A stretch of DNA of 64,000 nucleotides from Telopea speciosissima (Eukaryota; Streptophyta; Magnoliopsida; Proteales; Proteaceae). How positions within the stretch are numbered: position 1 is the stretch's first letter; every line of letters begins with the position of its first letter. Positions 1 to 11,020 of the stretch are shown one piece after another. The stretch covers positions 12,475,563 through 12,539,562 of the forward strand of contig NC_057922.1 of the NCBI RefSeq assembly GCF_018873765.1. Reading direction: 5' to 3'. Position numbers and translations under genes: made by a program. The notes beneath the pieces are model-generated. The model did not search any database, was not told the DNA's origin, and saw nothing but the letters and a program-made list of their open reading frames with translations.

Positions 1-281
1 TAGTGGTGGTGATGAAGGTGGAGGGTTGAGATTTTGTGATATTGGACCTTTTTGTTACTTTTTTTTTTTTGTTAATTCAAAATTTGTTATCCAATCCATT
101 TTCATGTATTTTTTGATAATGAGATGAAAAAAAAAATTCTTGTATTTTCAAATCTGTTTCAATAAATCGCAAAAACACTAGAACAATTTTTTTTTTAAAG
201 CACTGCCATATAATCCCTGGATAAGGCGGTTGAATAAACTCCTTCCCTTACCCTACCCAGCTAGTCTAAATGGACGAGTAC

Positions 282-413
282 AGCTCAGGTTCACATATGA
301 GAACCATCTCGTACATCTCTGAGGCGCAAAGATGGAATCAGACTTCATTCCATCCGATTCGATCTTTGCATCTCAGAGATGTAAGAGATGATTATCGTAC
401 GTAAACATGAGCC
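282..413. repeat. Imperfect hairpin (foldback) present only in unit A
   Basis: Two arms of about 58 bases (about 282-341 and 354-413) are inverted, imperfect copies of each other. Each carries a CATCTCTGAG / CTCAGAGATG core next to an AAAGATGG or GATCTTTG block. The matching place in unit B (about 8080-8120) has only one arm, so the palindrome arose in, or was lost from, one copy after duplication. Confidence 0.7.
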
Positions 414-2631
414 ACTCTCTTTGTACGTGAAATTGACAGACCTAGTTAGATCCAATATTGTTATGGACCTATGGCTGTGGGATAAGAGGAAAGCCCAATT
501 AATTATTTTTCTTTTGTTGCAAGAACCCCACTAGGGGTTTACAGGGGCCCACACGGAGAAGACCCACGATGGGTCATTAGGCCACACTTTTTGGAAAGCA
601 ATTAACAACTAGTGTTTGCATATGCCAAGCACGTATGGTGGACTTCGTGAGAGTTGATTCAATGACCAATACTCGATCACGCTGGTGTGTGGTTTATGCG
701 ATTACACTTTTATCAAAAAAAGTTCAGCGAGAGTTTAATCCCACATTGGATGTCTGTATGTGGTGTGTGTTGTGTCTATATGCCATTCCACAATCGTAAA
801 AATCGATTAGCTTTTTGGGATTAGTGTATAGTTTGTGTGATTATGTCAACCAAAAAAAAAAAAAAAAATGGAACAAGCTCAACCGAGAATTGCCAAATTG
901 CTAGGCCATGGTCCAGGTGTGCGCTCATTTAATTAGAAATCATGCTACTGTGACCACTTACAGTTATCACCACTAATTGTGACATGGGATCATGCCTTGT
1001 TACAGATTACAAGGTGTCTCCAGTCACTTCATTAGTCAAGTTTCAGCCCTAGGTCCCCCACCCTAAGGGGACTTTGGGGGATCGAGCTCAGGGGTGTGTC
1101 GGACATCTTATGGTGCGACACTAGAGTTTGCCACGTGTCCAAATGGGAGCTCATTCACTTGGCAAATTTTGATGTCGCGTTATATTTAAGATGTCCAGTG
1201 CACCTCGCACTCCGAGGAGCTGGATCCAACGTTGGGGGCTCTTGCATCAAAAAAAAAATTTCGGCCTAGCAGTCGTGCCTCAAAAGCGAAACCAAAGTGA
1301 TGAGAAATTACAAAAACAGTCTTTTAAACCTATTATTATAAGATGATATTTTCTTATCTTATGAAACCTTGGATTCACCTTTAATAGTTTCCCAGGCTTT
1401 ATTTTAGATTGAAATTGATGAGTAAGATTGGTGCAGGTTCACCTAAGACATGGATCTTTATCCTTTCAAGTTCTCTGTCTGGTACAGTTCGTCCAGTTCC
1501 TCTTTAGGGGGCAGAAATAACAACCTTGCCGCCTATCCGATCACACTACTCGGGTGGAGTCCACCCCCACCCCCTCTTTTATTAGAGGCACTAGAGAACT
1601 ATACTAGGCAAAGAACCTGAGAGGATAATTTTCCCCTAAGACATTGACCCATCCACCTCCATCTATGTCTAAGGGTTTTAGGATAATCCCACTTATTTTT
1701 TCCCCACAGATAGTGGACCTGTGGAAGGGTTCCAATTGCAAGCACAAAGGTGGGGTTATTTTTCTTCCCTATCTCATATCTATTAAAGACCAAATTTAGA
1801 GACATTGTACGTACATGTCAACATCTTATTTTAGGTTTATTTTCTTTTTTTTTTATTGACACTTCTCAAGGTGTCAACACCTTTTTGGTATTACACATGT
1901 GTAAATATTGTCATTTCACATGTAGATTCGAAAAATGTACATGACAATGATACATTTTCATAATGACATATAACAAGTCACTTACAAATTATTTTTGAAA
2001 ACCCTCTTATACCCTTAACTTTAGAACCTTTTGAGAATAAAACAAAGGTTAATCAAAAGAAGTTTCTAGTTCAAAATACACCTATAGAGATGTCATTTAG
2101 ATAGTTCCTTTAAGAAGTTACTTTATGTTTGCTACAAATTATAAGAACCAATGTAAAATTATAAAGAAAGCCTTGTACATGATATATGGTGAGCCTTATG
2201 ATTGATATAGGCCCTTAAAATTGATATTTGTTGTACTTAGGTCAATCTTCGTCTATCCAATGGTTAGAATGACACTTGTTGTGCTGATTGTGCTTCAATC
2301 AATTATTTTCTTTTTCTGCAGAAAAAAAGCCACAAAAATAAATAAGGACCAAGTTTTCCTCCATTCACCATGGGGCGGGAGAGGGTGAGAAAAAGTATCG
2401 AGAGGGCATTTTGGAAACATACTAAAATCCTAATAGGGATTTGTGAATCCTAGGATGATGGGTGAACTGTCCATTATTGGTAGAAGAAAACTTAATCCAA
2501 TGAACAATTTCCTACACATTAAGCCATTCCCATTCATTCATATAATTTCCAGTCGCTTTATTTGTAGAGAAGGATAAAAATTCAATCTCTCATTTTTTTA
2601 TTTTTTTTATTGGGAAGAAACACAGTGTATA

Positions 2632-2771
2632 CACAAAAGGATCACAAATTGTGTTTCTAGTTAAGTACCTGTAACATAATTTTATTCAAATTTCCCCATC
2701 TCACAAAAGGATCACAAATTGTGTTTCTAGTTAAGTATCTGTAACATAATTTTATTCAAATTTCCCCATCT
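2632..2771. repeat. 70-bp tandem duplication
   Basis: A 70-base unit beginning CACAAAAGGATCACAAATTG occurs twice head to tail (2632-2701 and 2702-2771) with one clear base difference. The paralogous place in unit B (about 9852-9915) has a single copy, so the repeat postdates the segmental duplication. It is followed by a (CT)n tract at 2771-2797. Confidence 0.85.
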
Positions 2772-2854
2772 CTCTCTCTCTCTCTTTCTCTCTCTCCCTT
2801 TTATTACTTGAATCATTCTTTTTCTTCTTGTTTTGGTTCTTCAAATCCTCAAAC

Positions 2855-3190
2855 TTAGAAAGCAAACCAGGAGGCCACACCCAAAGTGACCGCAGAAATA
2901 AACATGCCAACACTCACTCTTATTGCACTTGAAGAGCTATCTGTCGATGGCCCAGGTGCATCAGCACTACTGTCTCCACCGGGTGCATCAGCATCAGACG
3001 GTGATGGAGGAGAGCTCATCGGTATATCGCTGGCTTTCAGAGCATCACTAGCTGGAGCATCGCTAGTTGGAGCATCGGACAGTGCAGGTGCCATTGCTGA
3101 TTTAGGTGATGGGGCCTTTGATGGACTTCCACTAGGAGCTATTGTTGGAGACTTCTTTGGTGCACCAGCAGGGGAATCAGTGTTGGATTT
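2855..3190 (-). pseudogene. 3' remnant of a fasciclin-like arabinogalactan protein gene
   Basis: On the minus strand this encodes only the C-terminal part of an FLA: an Ala/Pro/Ser-rich arabinogalactan region with repeated SDAP-type glycomodules and a C-terminal hydrophobic stretch (VSVGMFISAVTLG...) of the kind removed when a GPI anchor is added. It is nearly identical to the C-terminus of the intact gene at 10026-10931. The signal peptide and the whole FAS1 domain are missing because homology ends at about 3190, after which unrelated AT-rich sequence begins. An internal ATG opens a 79-codon frame (3094-2855), but this would lack a secretion signal. I read it as a truncated pseudogene made when unit A was copied or later broken. 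Confidence 0.85.
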
Positions 3191-3839
3191 TAATTGTATT
3201 TAAAATTAAAGATTCAATATACATTTTTGTTGGATGTGTTAGAGAGTTATGTCTTTTCCTAATAGATACCTAAATAGCCAGTGGATGCCTATTGGAAGAC
3301 TTGTTTGAGTGGCTAACAAACAAGCCTTATGGAAAATGACATTTCTTTTGGAGACATTCCTTAGTGGTGTCTCTTCTTCTCCTATATAAAAAGAGGAATT
3401 GTCTTACTCATTCTCTAACAATTGTTTTGGAAAACATATTTAGAAGCAATTTTATATTATGTTTTCTTTCCCACCATAGTCGATCAGTGTCGATGAGTTA
3501 GTGAATATAGCCTTTGAACACCCTTTGTAATCACATTTGGAACTGCAACCTATGTGATTAGAGAGTTGTTTTATCTTGGGGGTATAGACGCATGGTCAAC
3601 CCGGATTGTAGAATTGGGGCATCTAAAAACCTTAAGGAGAGCATCGTTTGATGCGGCTCGACTCTACCATTTATTGTTTGGGTTACACAAGAGGACTTGT
3701 ATTGTTGACACGGTGCGATACTATCTGTCATACCAATCAGATAAGTCTTGTATTTACTATTTGTTTATTGTATTTCTAGTCTTATACTTGCTGCCCATGA
3801 TATTTTATTATTACAATTTTAAGGTTTTTATTTGGGTAA
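3191..3839 (+). mobile_element. Probable LTR fragment (copia-like), left part
   Basis: The stretch starts near 3221 with TGTTGGATGTGTTAG. At about 3392 it has a plant LTR-type promoter core (CCTATATAAAAAG) followed by a short leader. The right part continues after the MULE insertion at 3849-4667. No primer-binding site or target-site duplication could be fixed, so both the boundaries and the class are uncertain. A 98-codon open frame at 3554-3850 shows no recognisable domain and I do not call it a gene. Confidence 0.35.
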
Positions 3840-3848
3840 TATGGAAGT

Positions 3849-4667
3849 AAGGATCTCAAAATGGAACCGAAACCGAATATCGAAACCGGAACCAACCGTT
3901 TACGATCGGATCGAATCGAACTGCACCGCAAAAAAATGATCCGATTTTGATTTTATAGGTTCTTTATTCGGCTCGGTTTTGATTTTCACCACAAAACTGT
4001 AGTTTTAAACTGAATAAGAAACCGAAAAAACCGAATAGAAACCGATACCTCTTACTTTAATATTAACTCATGCATCAATTGGATTAATTAATAACATATA
4101 ATTAATTTAATAAATATAATTATCGTATCAACTTGAAGCATAAAATAAGTAAAATGCCATAGGTTAACTATATATTATATTAGTTCAAGTATGAATTGAA
4201 AATAATGGATGATGTTAAAATGGATTAACAAAATCCTACTTTTTAATAAAAGAAATAGTTTGCTCATCATGTGAGAGTGAAGAAGAAAAAAAAATGGAAG
4301 AACAAAGAATAGGAAAGGAAAAGGACGGGTGAAGATGGTAAGTTTTTTATTTTTATCATATAGGCATGGAAAATATGATGAGTGAGGGAGGTCGAGAGAG
4401 AATGGGGGAACACGGGAATATAAAGGCATTGAAAATCAAGGTTGTCTTCATTATTGTTTTTCAAAACGACACTACCCAAACCGCATGTAAACCGGTTGTG
4501 AATCGGATAACGAAAATCGAATAGAAACCGATAAAATCAGACCGTATGCGAAACGATTTTGATTTTGACTGATTCTTATCCAGTTTGGTTTTGATTTCAT
4601 CTTATCAAAATGTAAACCGCACCGCAACCAAATCGAATAACCAGAACCGCACCGTTTGACACCCTTA
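3849..4667. mobile_element. MULE-type non-autonomous transposon with 9-bp TSD
   Basis: A 9-bp direct repeat, TATGGAAGT, flanks the element exactly (3840-3848 and 4668-4676). The right end reads ...TTTGACACCCTTA; its reverse complement TAAGGGTGTCAAACGG resembles the left end AAGGATCTCAAAATGG. Subterminal regions are rich in CCGAAACCG-type repeats on both sides. Nine-base TSDs are the hallmark of Mutator-like elements. Open frames inside (for example 4175-4479, minus) are low-complexity and show no transposase or host gene. The element sits within the LTR-like sequence described on either side. Confidence 0.7.
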
Positions 4668-4676
4668 TATGGAAGT

Positions 4677-5372
4677 GTGGAGGTTACAATTTTCTCACAA
4701 GAACATTCTCATATTGTATTGACTTATATCTTTGAATGTGATAAACCCAATATGTGGGGGGTTATTATGAGAATGCTTATATTTACATGTTGTGTCTCTT
4801 CTTAAGAGATAAATAAAGCCAAGTAAAATGATTAATCTCTACTTGAAAATTGAATCTAATAGATATGTTTAGATTGATTATATAAATATTTGAAAGATTA
4901 CCTTGATTCAAAGATAAAGATAGCATGTACAAACATACTTTAAGGAAGGAGACCTAAGAGAATTATAAGGAAAGTAGACTAAGGGAACATCTGTTAACCC
5001 ATTTTTTCAAAAAACCATTTTGCACATAGGGATAGGGATGCCAAACATATTTCTTAAAAAAAAATCATTTTATGTCTATTGGTTACCAAACCATTTTTAT
5101 GATTTGATCAAAAATGGTTTTCGATAATAATTTATGTTAAATAGGTTGTAATTGACATTTTTTCTGCTTTGAGGCTGCATTTTACTCGTCTTGCATGGAG
5201 GCTACTCTGGAGAGTTCAGATCTCCCTCACCCATGCAAACAATTAAGAAGATCAAAGAATGACATTCCGAATTCCAATCTCTATCTTTATCGATCACTCT
5301 CTCTATCTCATCCCTTCTAATTAATCACTTCAAACCTTCTTCTAAATTCTCCCAATCTTCAAATCCTCAGAA
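4677..5372. other. Intergenic, no gene seen
   Basis: This AT-rich spacer lies downstream of the 5373-6296 FLA gene. The first 100 bases probably continue the LTR-like sequence interrupted by the MULE. The 3' UTR of the FLA gene (minus strand) should extend into the right part. No coding signal was recognised. Confidence 0.5.
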
Positions 5373-6296
5373 TCACATACCAAACCATGAAGCCATACCA
5401 ATAATCGTAACCACAGCCATTAAAGAACCAACACTCCTTCCTTCACCAGCCGAACTCGTCGATGAATCAGGCGAATCAGCACTCGGTCCATCGGCATCCG
5501 GTGCAGGTGGAGACTTTGCCGGAGCATCACTAGGTCCCGGTGCATCAGCCGGAGAATCCGCGGGAGAATCAGCTGGAGAATCAGCCGGAGAATCAGCAGT
5601 TGGTGCTTCAACTTCATCATCAGATGGTGCAGGTGCCTCAACAGGTGCTTCAACCGGTGCTTCAACCGGGGCCTTAGACGGGCTCTTCGACTTTGCCGAC
5701 TTCGGTGCACCGGCCGGAGAAGCAGACGGTGAAAGAGTAGCTGTTTTATTAGGAAGCTGTAAAGTCTCAATACTCTCAGGATCAATAGGTGCTCCGATCT
5801 GTAATACTGAAATGTTGTAAGGCTTAGAAGCTACTAATTGGACAAATCGGGAATCAATTGATGAACCCCTCACGGCGGAGCCGAAAGCGATATGGCCGTC
5901 CGGAAAGACAGTAACATTCACGAATCCAAGCCTGCCAATGGCTTCACCAGTGGATTGAAATAAAGTGGTGAGAAGAGCTGATTTCTTTGAGAGCTTGTGA
6001 AGTTTCTGAGGATCATAGTAATCAAGAACAACATGAAGGCTCAGGATTCTCTTCAAAACATCTGCTGGTTTCGCCGCTATTCCAGAGATTGCACCATCAT
6101 CAACTGCAAGAACAGTGATGGTTGATCGACTGTTAATCTCATGGGCAAGATGGGTTTGTGTTAGAAGTTGATTGAAGGTACTGAACTCTGGGAATTGGCC
6201 AAGGAGCCTTGTGATGTTGAAAGCATTTGCATCATTGGAGAAGAGAAGGAAGAAAGAAAGGAAGAGCAAAGAGAAGATGGAGTACTTGGAATCCAT
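5373..6296 (-). CDS. FLA: Fasciclin-like arabinogalactan protein, single FAS1 domain
   Basis: Intronless 307-aa protein. Residues 1-25 are a signal peptide (hydrophobic core, cleavage near NANA/FNIT). About 26-170 form one FAS1 domain with the H1-like block TITVLAVDDGAI and the region HVVLDYYD. About 185-280 are Pro/Ala/Ser-rich arabinogalactan sequence with VEAP and SPAD units repeated in tandem (four SPAD). The last 22 residues are a hydrophobic GPI-anchor signal. FLAs are secreted, O-glycosylated plasma-membrane/cell-wall proteins with adhesion-like roles. The single FAS1 layout matches the small Arabidopsis group with FLA3, FLA5 and FLA14, several of them pollen-expressed; this placement is inference. 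A TATA-like element lies just upstream. Its paralogue at 10026-10931 is on the same strand. Confidence 0.95.
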   Translation of the reverse strand: MDSKYSIFSLLFLSFFLLFSNDANAFNITRLLGQFPEFSTFNQLLTQTHLAHEINSRSTITVLAVDDGAISGIAAKPADVLKRILSLHVVLDYYDPQKLHKLSKKSALLTTLFQSTGEAIGRLGFVNVTVFPDGHIAFGSAVRGSSIDSRFVQLVASKPYNISVLQIGAPIDPESIETLQLPNKTATLSPSASPAGAPKSAKSKSPSKAPVEAPVEAPVEAPAPSDDEVEAPTADSPADSPADSPADSPADAPGPSDAPAKSPPAPDADGPSADSPDSSTSSAGEGRSVGSLMAVVTIIGMASWFGM

Positions 6297-6351
6297 CTTC
6301 TCTAAGGCTTATTGGAATAAAACAATGATGAATAGGGATGATAGTGAGGTA

Positions 6352-6363
6352 TGATTATATAGT
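6352..6363 (-). promoter_or_regulatory. TATA box of the FLA gene
   Basis: On the minus strand the sequence reads CACTATATAATC, about 57 bases upstream of the start codon at 6296. The spacing suits a short 5' UTR. The paralogue has a TATATAAT element in a similar place. Confidence 0.55.
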
Positions 6364-7689
6364 GGGTTTTTTTTATCTAAATATGGAATTCAAACTTGTA
6401 ACTGAACTGAATCTCATGATTGTGTTTGATGTTAATTTGATCCATCCTTTATTGCCTTCAAAACCGGGGAAAAGAGAGGAGGAAAGGAAGTAGCTTCAAA
6501 TCTGTACCGACAAGAAAGAAAATTGGAGAACAGATTTTTTATTGAAGACTTCGTATCCAAAGGAATGGAATCTTTGACTTTGTTTAGATGAGCGGATTGC
6601 CTATGTCTGCCACATGGCTTAACTGACAAGCCCAATTTCTATATTTGAAAAATAGTTGTATTTAGTATACTTGTCCTTTGAATTATTTTCAATTATTGTT
6701 TTTTTTTTTTTTAAAGTTATTAAGGGTATAAAAGGATTTTCGAAAATAACTTGAAAGTGATATATCATTAAGTCATTATTAAAAAAAATATCATTGTGCA
6801 TATTTTCTAGTGTACATATGAAATGACAATATTTACCGTCATTAAAAAAATATATGTTATACTAAAAGAACAAAAAAAATAAGATTACAAATTCCGTCTC
6901 ACAGGGTTGTGAGAAACCATTACAACAATGCAAGGTGTTTTTCACCTCTCTTTTCCCCATGTAGGGCTGGTTATGGATACCCATTTACTTGTTTGCTATA
7001 TTGGATAGGGCATCAATTTTGTAGACAAATAGACGTACTTTAAGGTCCCATGCTCATATGTTAGGTCTCAACCCAAACTGAGTATGTCAACAAAAAGTTG
7101 CATAAACTATTGATAAGTGCATGGACATACATGGGATTGTGGGAGTGAGAATTTCAATACATGGGGTTATATGATTGAAATTTGGTTATGAAATCTAACA
7201 TACCGTTCCTCGATATCCAATGGTCAAATTTGCCATATTACATTTCCATGTGACACAAATAAGTTAGTAAGAACATAAAATTTTGCTGGGCATGCAAGAC
7301 CAAAAAATCTATTGCCTTAAAAGTACTATAATATTAGAGGTAATATATGTAAATTTATATGATGGATTAAAGGTTTGGATGCTAAGAATATTGTATACTG
7401 TGTATTAAAATGTATTTTGGTGATTATTAATATATGTGTTGGTTGATGGAAATATTGGAGTTTAACATGTACAAATTATTGGAACTAGATAAGTAAACAT
7501 CACTACCATTCAATTCCTTCCAAACATTCACGAGCCAAGCAAGCCAAATGGATCACTGAGCAAGGATTTCAATGGATCGTCTCCAAAGCAATAGAATTGA
7601 GAATTCAAGAATTGTGGAGATCACCAAAAAACTCATCAAGTGACATGAAGAACCCAAGAGTCGGCTATGGTGGTGGTGGTGGAGATGTG
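6364..7689. other. Intergenic upstream of the FLA gene, no gene seen
   Basis: AT-rich promoter and spacer sequence. Short open frames on both strands lack domains and fall in low-complexity sequence. From about 7660 the sequence joins duplication unit B, opening with a GGTGGT-rich microsatellite. Confidence 0.5.
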
Positions 7690-10345
7690 GTGGCAATGGT
7701 GGTAGTAGTAGTAATGAAGGTGGAGGGTCGAGATCGAGTTTGTGATATTGAACCTTTTTGTTACAAGTTTTTTTTTTTCTTTTGTTATTCAAATTGCTTT
7801 TCAAATGGCCACAAGAAATCTTCATACCAAAAAAAGAAAAAATGGTCACAAGAAATGTTTTTTTTTTCTTTTTTTCATCCCATTATTTAAAAAATACATG
7901 AAAATATATTGGATAAAATATACAAATTCTGATTCAAATCTGTTTCAATAAATCGCAAAAACACTAGAACAAGTTTTTTTTTTTTTTAAATTTATAAAAG
8001 CATTGGTATATAATATTATAATCCCTAGGTAAGGCGGTTGAATAAAGTCCTTCCCTTAACCTATCCAGCTAGCCTAAATGGAATAAACAAGATGGTTCTT
8101 GTACGTGAACCTGAGCCACCCTATTTGCAGGTGAAATTGACAAACCTAGTTTGATCCAATATGGTTATGGGCCTATGGCTGTGGGATAAGGGTAAAGCCC
8201 ATTTAAATATTATTTTTTGGTTGCAAGGACCCCACTAGGGGTTTATAGGGCCCACACAGAGAAGACCCACAGCCATAGGCCCATAACCATATTGGGCTCA
8301 CTTCATTAGTCAAGTTTCAGCCCCTGGCCCCCTCTCTGAGGAGACGCTGGGGGATGGAACTCCTCCGCAGCACAGGGTGTCTTGGAGATCTTATGGCGCG
8401 GCACTAGAGCTTGCCACGTAGACGAGCTTCCTTTGAACAAAACAGATCAAATTGGAAATTTAGATTTTAAAATTCAGAAATTCTCATGTTCATCACATGT
8501 ACACCATACTCAGGTATGCTTCATCCACCCGTGCCGTCTAAATGAGAGTTCGTTCACTTGGCAAGCTTTGGTGCCACGTCATATATAAGATGTCCGACGA
8601 CCCTGCAGTGCAAAGGAGCCGGATCCGACGTTGGGGATTTTGCACCCGAAAAAAAAAGCCTCAGTCTAACAGTTGTGCCTCAAAAGTGAAACCAAAGTGA
8701 TCAGAAATTACAAATACAGCCTTCTAAATCTATTATTCTAAGATGACATTTTCTTATCTTATGAAACCTTGGATTCACCTTTAATAGTTTCCCAGGCTTT
8801 ATTCTAGGCTGAAATTGATAAGTAAGATTCGTGTAGGTTCACCTAAGACACTCCTCACCCATCCATTTCCAAGGGTTTTTGGATAATCCCACTTATTTTA
8901 TTACAAGAGATAGCGTAAGGGTTCCAATTGCATGAAAGTTTTTTTTTTTTCCCCTTCTCTATCTCATATCTGTTAGAGACTACATTTAGCATACGTACAT
9001 ATCAACATCTTATTTTGGGTTTATTTTTTTATACATGTTTTAATGTTTTAAAAAGGAGATTTTCTTATTGACACTTCTCAAGGTGTCAAATAATTATAAT
9101 TTTACTTTTTGTCATTTTAGTATAACACATGTGTAAATATTGTCATTTCACGTATAGATTCGAAAAATGTACATAACAATGATACATTTTCATAAAGACA
9201 TATAACAAGTCACTTACAAATTATTTTTGAAAACCCTCTTATACCCTTTATTTTAGAATATTTTGAGAATAAAACAAAGGGTAATCAAAAGAAAAAATTT
9301 AGCTCAAAATACACCTATAGAGGTATCATTTAGACCTTTAAAAAGTTACTCTATATTTGCTACAAATTATAGGAACCAATGTAAGTAAAACTATAGAGAA
9401 AACCTTAAATGTGGTACATTGTGGGTCTTATGGTTGATATAGGCCCCTAAAATTGACATTTGTTGTACTTAGGTCAATCTTCGTCTATCCAATGGTTAGA
9501 ATGACACTTCTTGTGTTGAATGTGCTTCAATGGAAAAATCACTAAAATAAATATGGACTGAGTTTTCCTCCATTCACCATGGGGTGGGAGTGGGCGAGAA
9601 AAAGTATCAAGAGAGCATTGTGGAAACATACTAAAATCCTAAGAGGAGTTTGTGAATCCTAGAATGGGTGGGTGAACCGTCCTCTATATATTGGTGGAAG
9701 AAAACATAATCCAATGAGCAATTTCCTACGCATTAACCCATTCACATTCATTCATACAATTTCCAGTCACTTTATTTGTAGAGAAAGATAAAAATTCCAT
9801 CTTTCAATTTTTTATTTTTTATTTTCTAGTTAAGAAGAAACACATAATGTACACAAATGGATCACAAATTGTGTTTCTAGTTGGGTATCTATAACATAAT
9901 TTTATTCAAATCCCATCTCTCTTCTCTCTCATGCTCTGTCTCTCTCTCTTTATCTCTTTCTCCCCCTTTTATTACTTGAATCATTCTTTTTCTTCTTGTT
10001 TTGTTTCTTCAAATCCTCATCAAACTTAGAAAGCAAACCAGGAGGCCATACCCAAAGTGACCGCAGAAATAAACATGCCAACACTCACTCTTGTTGCACT
10101 TGAAGAGCTATCTTTCGATGGCCCAGGTGCATCAGCACTACTGTCTCCAGCGGGTGCATCAGCTTCAGCCGGTGATGGAGGAGAGCTCGTCGGTGTATCG
10201 CTGGCTTTCGGAGCATCACTAGCTGGAGCATCGCTAACTGGAGCATCGGACGGTGCAGGTGCCTTTGCTGATTTGGGTGATGGGGCCTTTGATGGACTTC
10301 CAGTAGGAGCTTTTGTTGGAGATTTCTTTGGTGCACCAGCCGGGG
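7690..10345. repeat. Segmental duplication, unit B (paralogue of 1-3190)
   Basis: This is the counterpart of unit A. It ends inside the intact FLA gene, so the duplicated interval included the 3' half of that gene and about 2.3 kb downstream of it. Differences from unit A include a deletion of about 450 bases carrying an inverted filler (see 8156-8295) and absence of the 70-bp tandem repeat. No gene other than the FLA 3' part was recognised. Confidence 0.85.
8156..8295. repeat. Perfect 30-bp inverted repeat at a deletion scar
   Basis: Bases 8156-8185 and 8266-8295 are exact reverse complements of each other (80-base spacer). Unit A has only the left arm (about 451-480). In unit A the sequence after GAAGACCCAC continues for about 450 bases before CTTCATTAGTCAAG, but in unit B those are separated only by the inverted arm. 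Confidence 0.85.
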
Positions 10346-10931
10346 AATCAGAAGGTGGAGGAGATGATACGGTATGGTTAGAGCTTGAGTTAGCTTTTAC
10401 ACCATCAATACCTTGAGGAAGTATAGGAGCACTGATCTGCAACACTGATATATTGTACGGTTGAGATGCAACGGATTTGACAAGTTTGGAATCAATGGGT
10501 GAACCTTTAACGGCGGAACCAAAGGCAATGCCATCGCTTGTGACAGTAACATTCAAGAACCCAAGCTGGCTATTGGCTAAGCCGCTTGTTTGGAATAAAG
10601 TAGTGAGAAGGGCTGTCTTGTTTGAGATCTTCTCAAGCTTCTTTTGATCATAGTAATCAAGAACCACATGAAGTTCTAGAATGTTCTTCACCTCATCGTT
10701 TGATTTGCCGGAAAGTGAACCAATTGCGCCGTTATCAAGGGCAAGAAGGGTGATGGTTTGACGGCTATTGATTTGGGAAGCGAGTTGTGTTTGTGTTAGG
10801 AGATCGTTTAAGTTGCTGAAATCAGAGTTCGCACCAAGGATCTTGGTGATGTTGAAGGCAGTTGCAGAGGTAAAGAAGAGAAGGAAAAAAGAGAGACAAC
10901 AGATGAAGGAGGAAGAGATTCTGGGATTCAT
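10026..10931 (-). CDS. FLA: Fasciclin-like arabinogalactan protein, single FAS1 domain
   Basis: Intronless 301-aa paralogue of the protein at 5373-6296. Residues 1-25 are a signal peptide (cleavage near ATA/FNIT). About 26-165 form the FAS1 domain with block TITLLALDNGAI and HVVLDYYDQKK, and several N-x-S/T sites. About 190-275 are an arabinogalactan region rich in SPP, KAP and SDAP units. A hydrophobic GPI-anchor signal ends ...SWFAF. Compared with its paralogue it lacks the SPAD array and has more Lys-Ala-Pro units. The predicted product is a GPI-anchored cell-surface proteoglycan. The 3' part and downstream region are duplicated as the remnant at 2855-3190. Expression site is not shown by the sequence. 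Confidence 0.95.
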   Translation of the reverse strand: MNPRISSSFICCLSFFLLFFTSATAFNITKILGANSDFSNLNDLLTQTQLASQINSRQTITLLALDNGAIGSLSGKSNDEVKNILELHVVLDYYDQKKLEKISNKTALLTTLFQTSGLANSQLGFLNVTVTSDGIAFGSAVKGSPIDSKLVKSVASQPYNISVLQISAPILPQGIDGVKANSSSNHTVSSPPPSDSPAGAPKKSPTKAPTGSPSKAPSPKSAKAPAPSDAPVSDAPASDAPKASDTPTSSPPSPAEADAPAGDSSADAPGPSKDSSSSATRVSVGMFISAVTLGMASWFAF

Positions 10932-11005
10932 CTTTGCTTTGATAATGGGATGAGATTAGAGCCAATTTACGAAGAGAGATGAGCCAATTAAGACAACTGA
11001 GAAGG

Positions 11006-11020
11006 GATTATATATAACTA
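11006..11020 (-). promoter_or_regulatory. TATA box of the second FLA gene
   Basis: The minus strand reads TAGTTATATATAATC about 80 bases upstream of the start codon at 10931. Confidence 0.5.

Larger units (their letters stand above)
1..3190. repeat. Segmental duplication, unit A (paralogue of about 7690-10345)
   Basis: Long stretches here recur in order at about 7690-10345: the opening GGTGG-rich piece, the 'taaggcggttgaataaa' stretch (about 223 versus 8030), the CACTAGGGG piece (529 versus 8232), the 'aaaccttggattcacc' stretch (1364 versus 8764), the pieces around 1860-2110, and the 3' part of an FLA gene (2855-3190 versus 10026-10345). Order and orientation are the same, with scattered substitutions and several indels. 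Homology stops near 3190, inside the FLA reading frame. The left edge may lie outside the window. Apart from the FLA remnant I see no gene in this unit. Confidence 0.85.

Noticed and set aside
5420-5785. Antisense-frame and shifted-frame ORFs over the FLA genes (also 2886-3203, 10057-10416, 10085-10336)
   Set aside because: They are shadows of the Ala/Pro/Ser-rich coding repeats.
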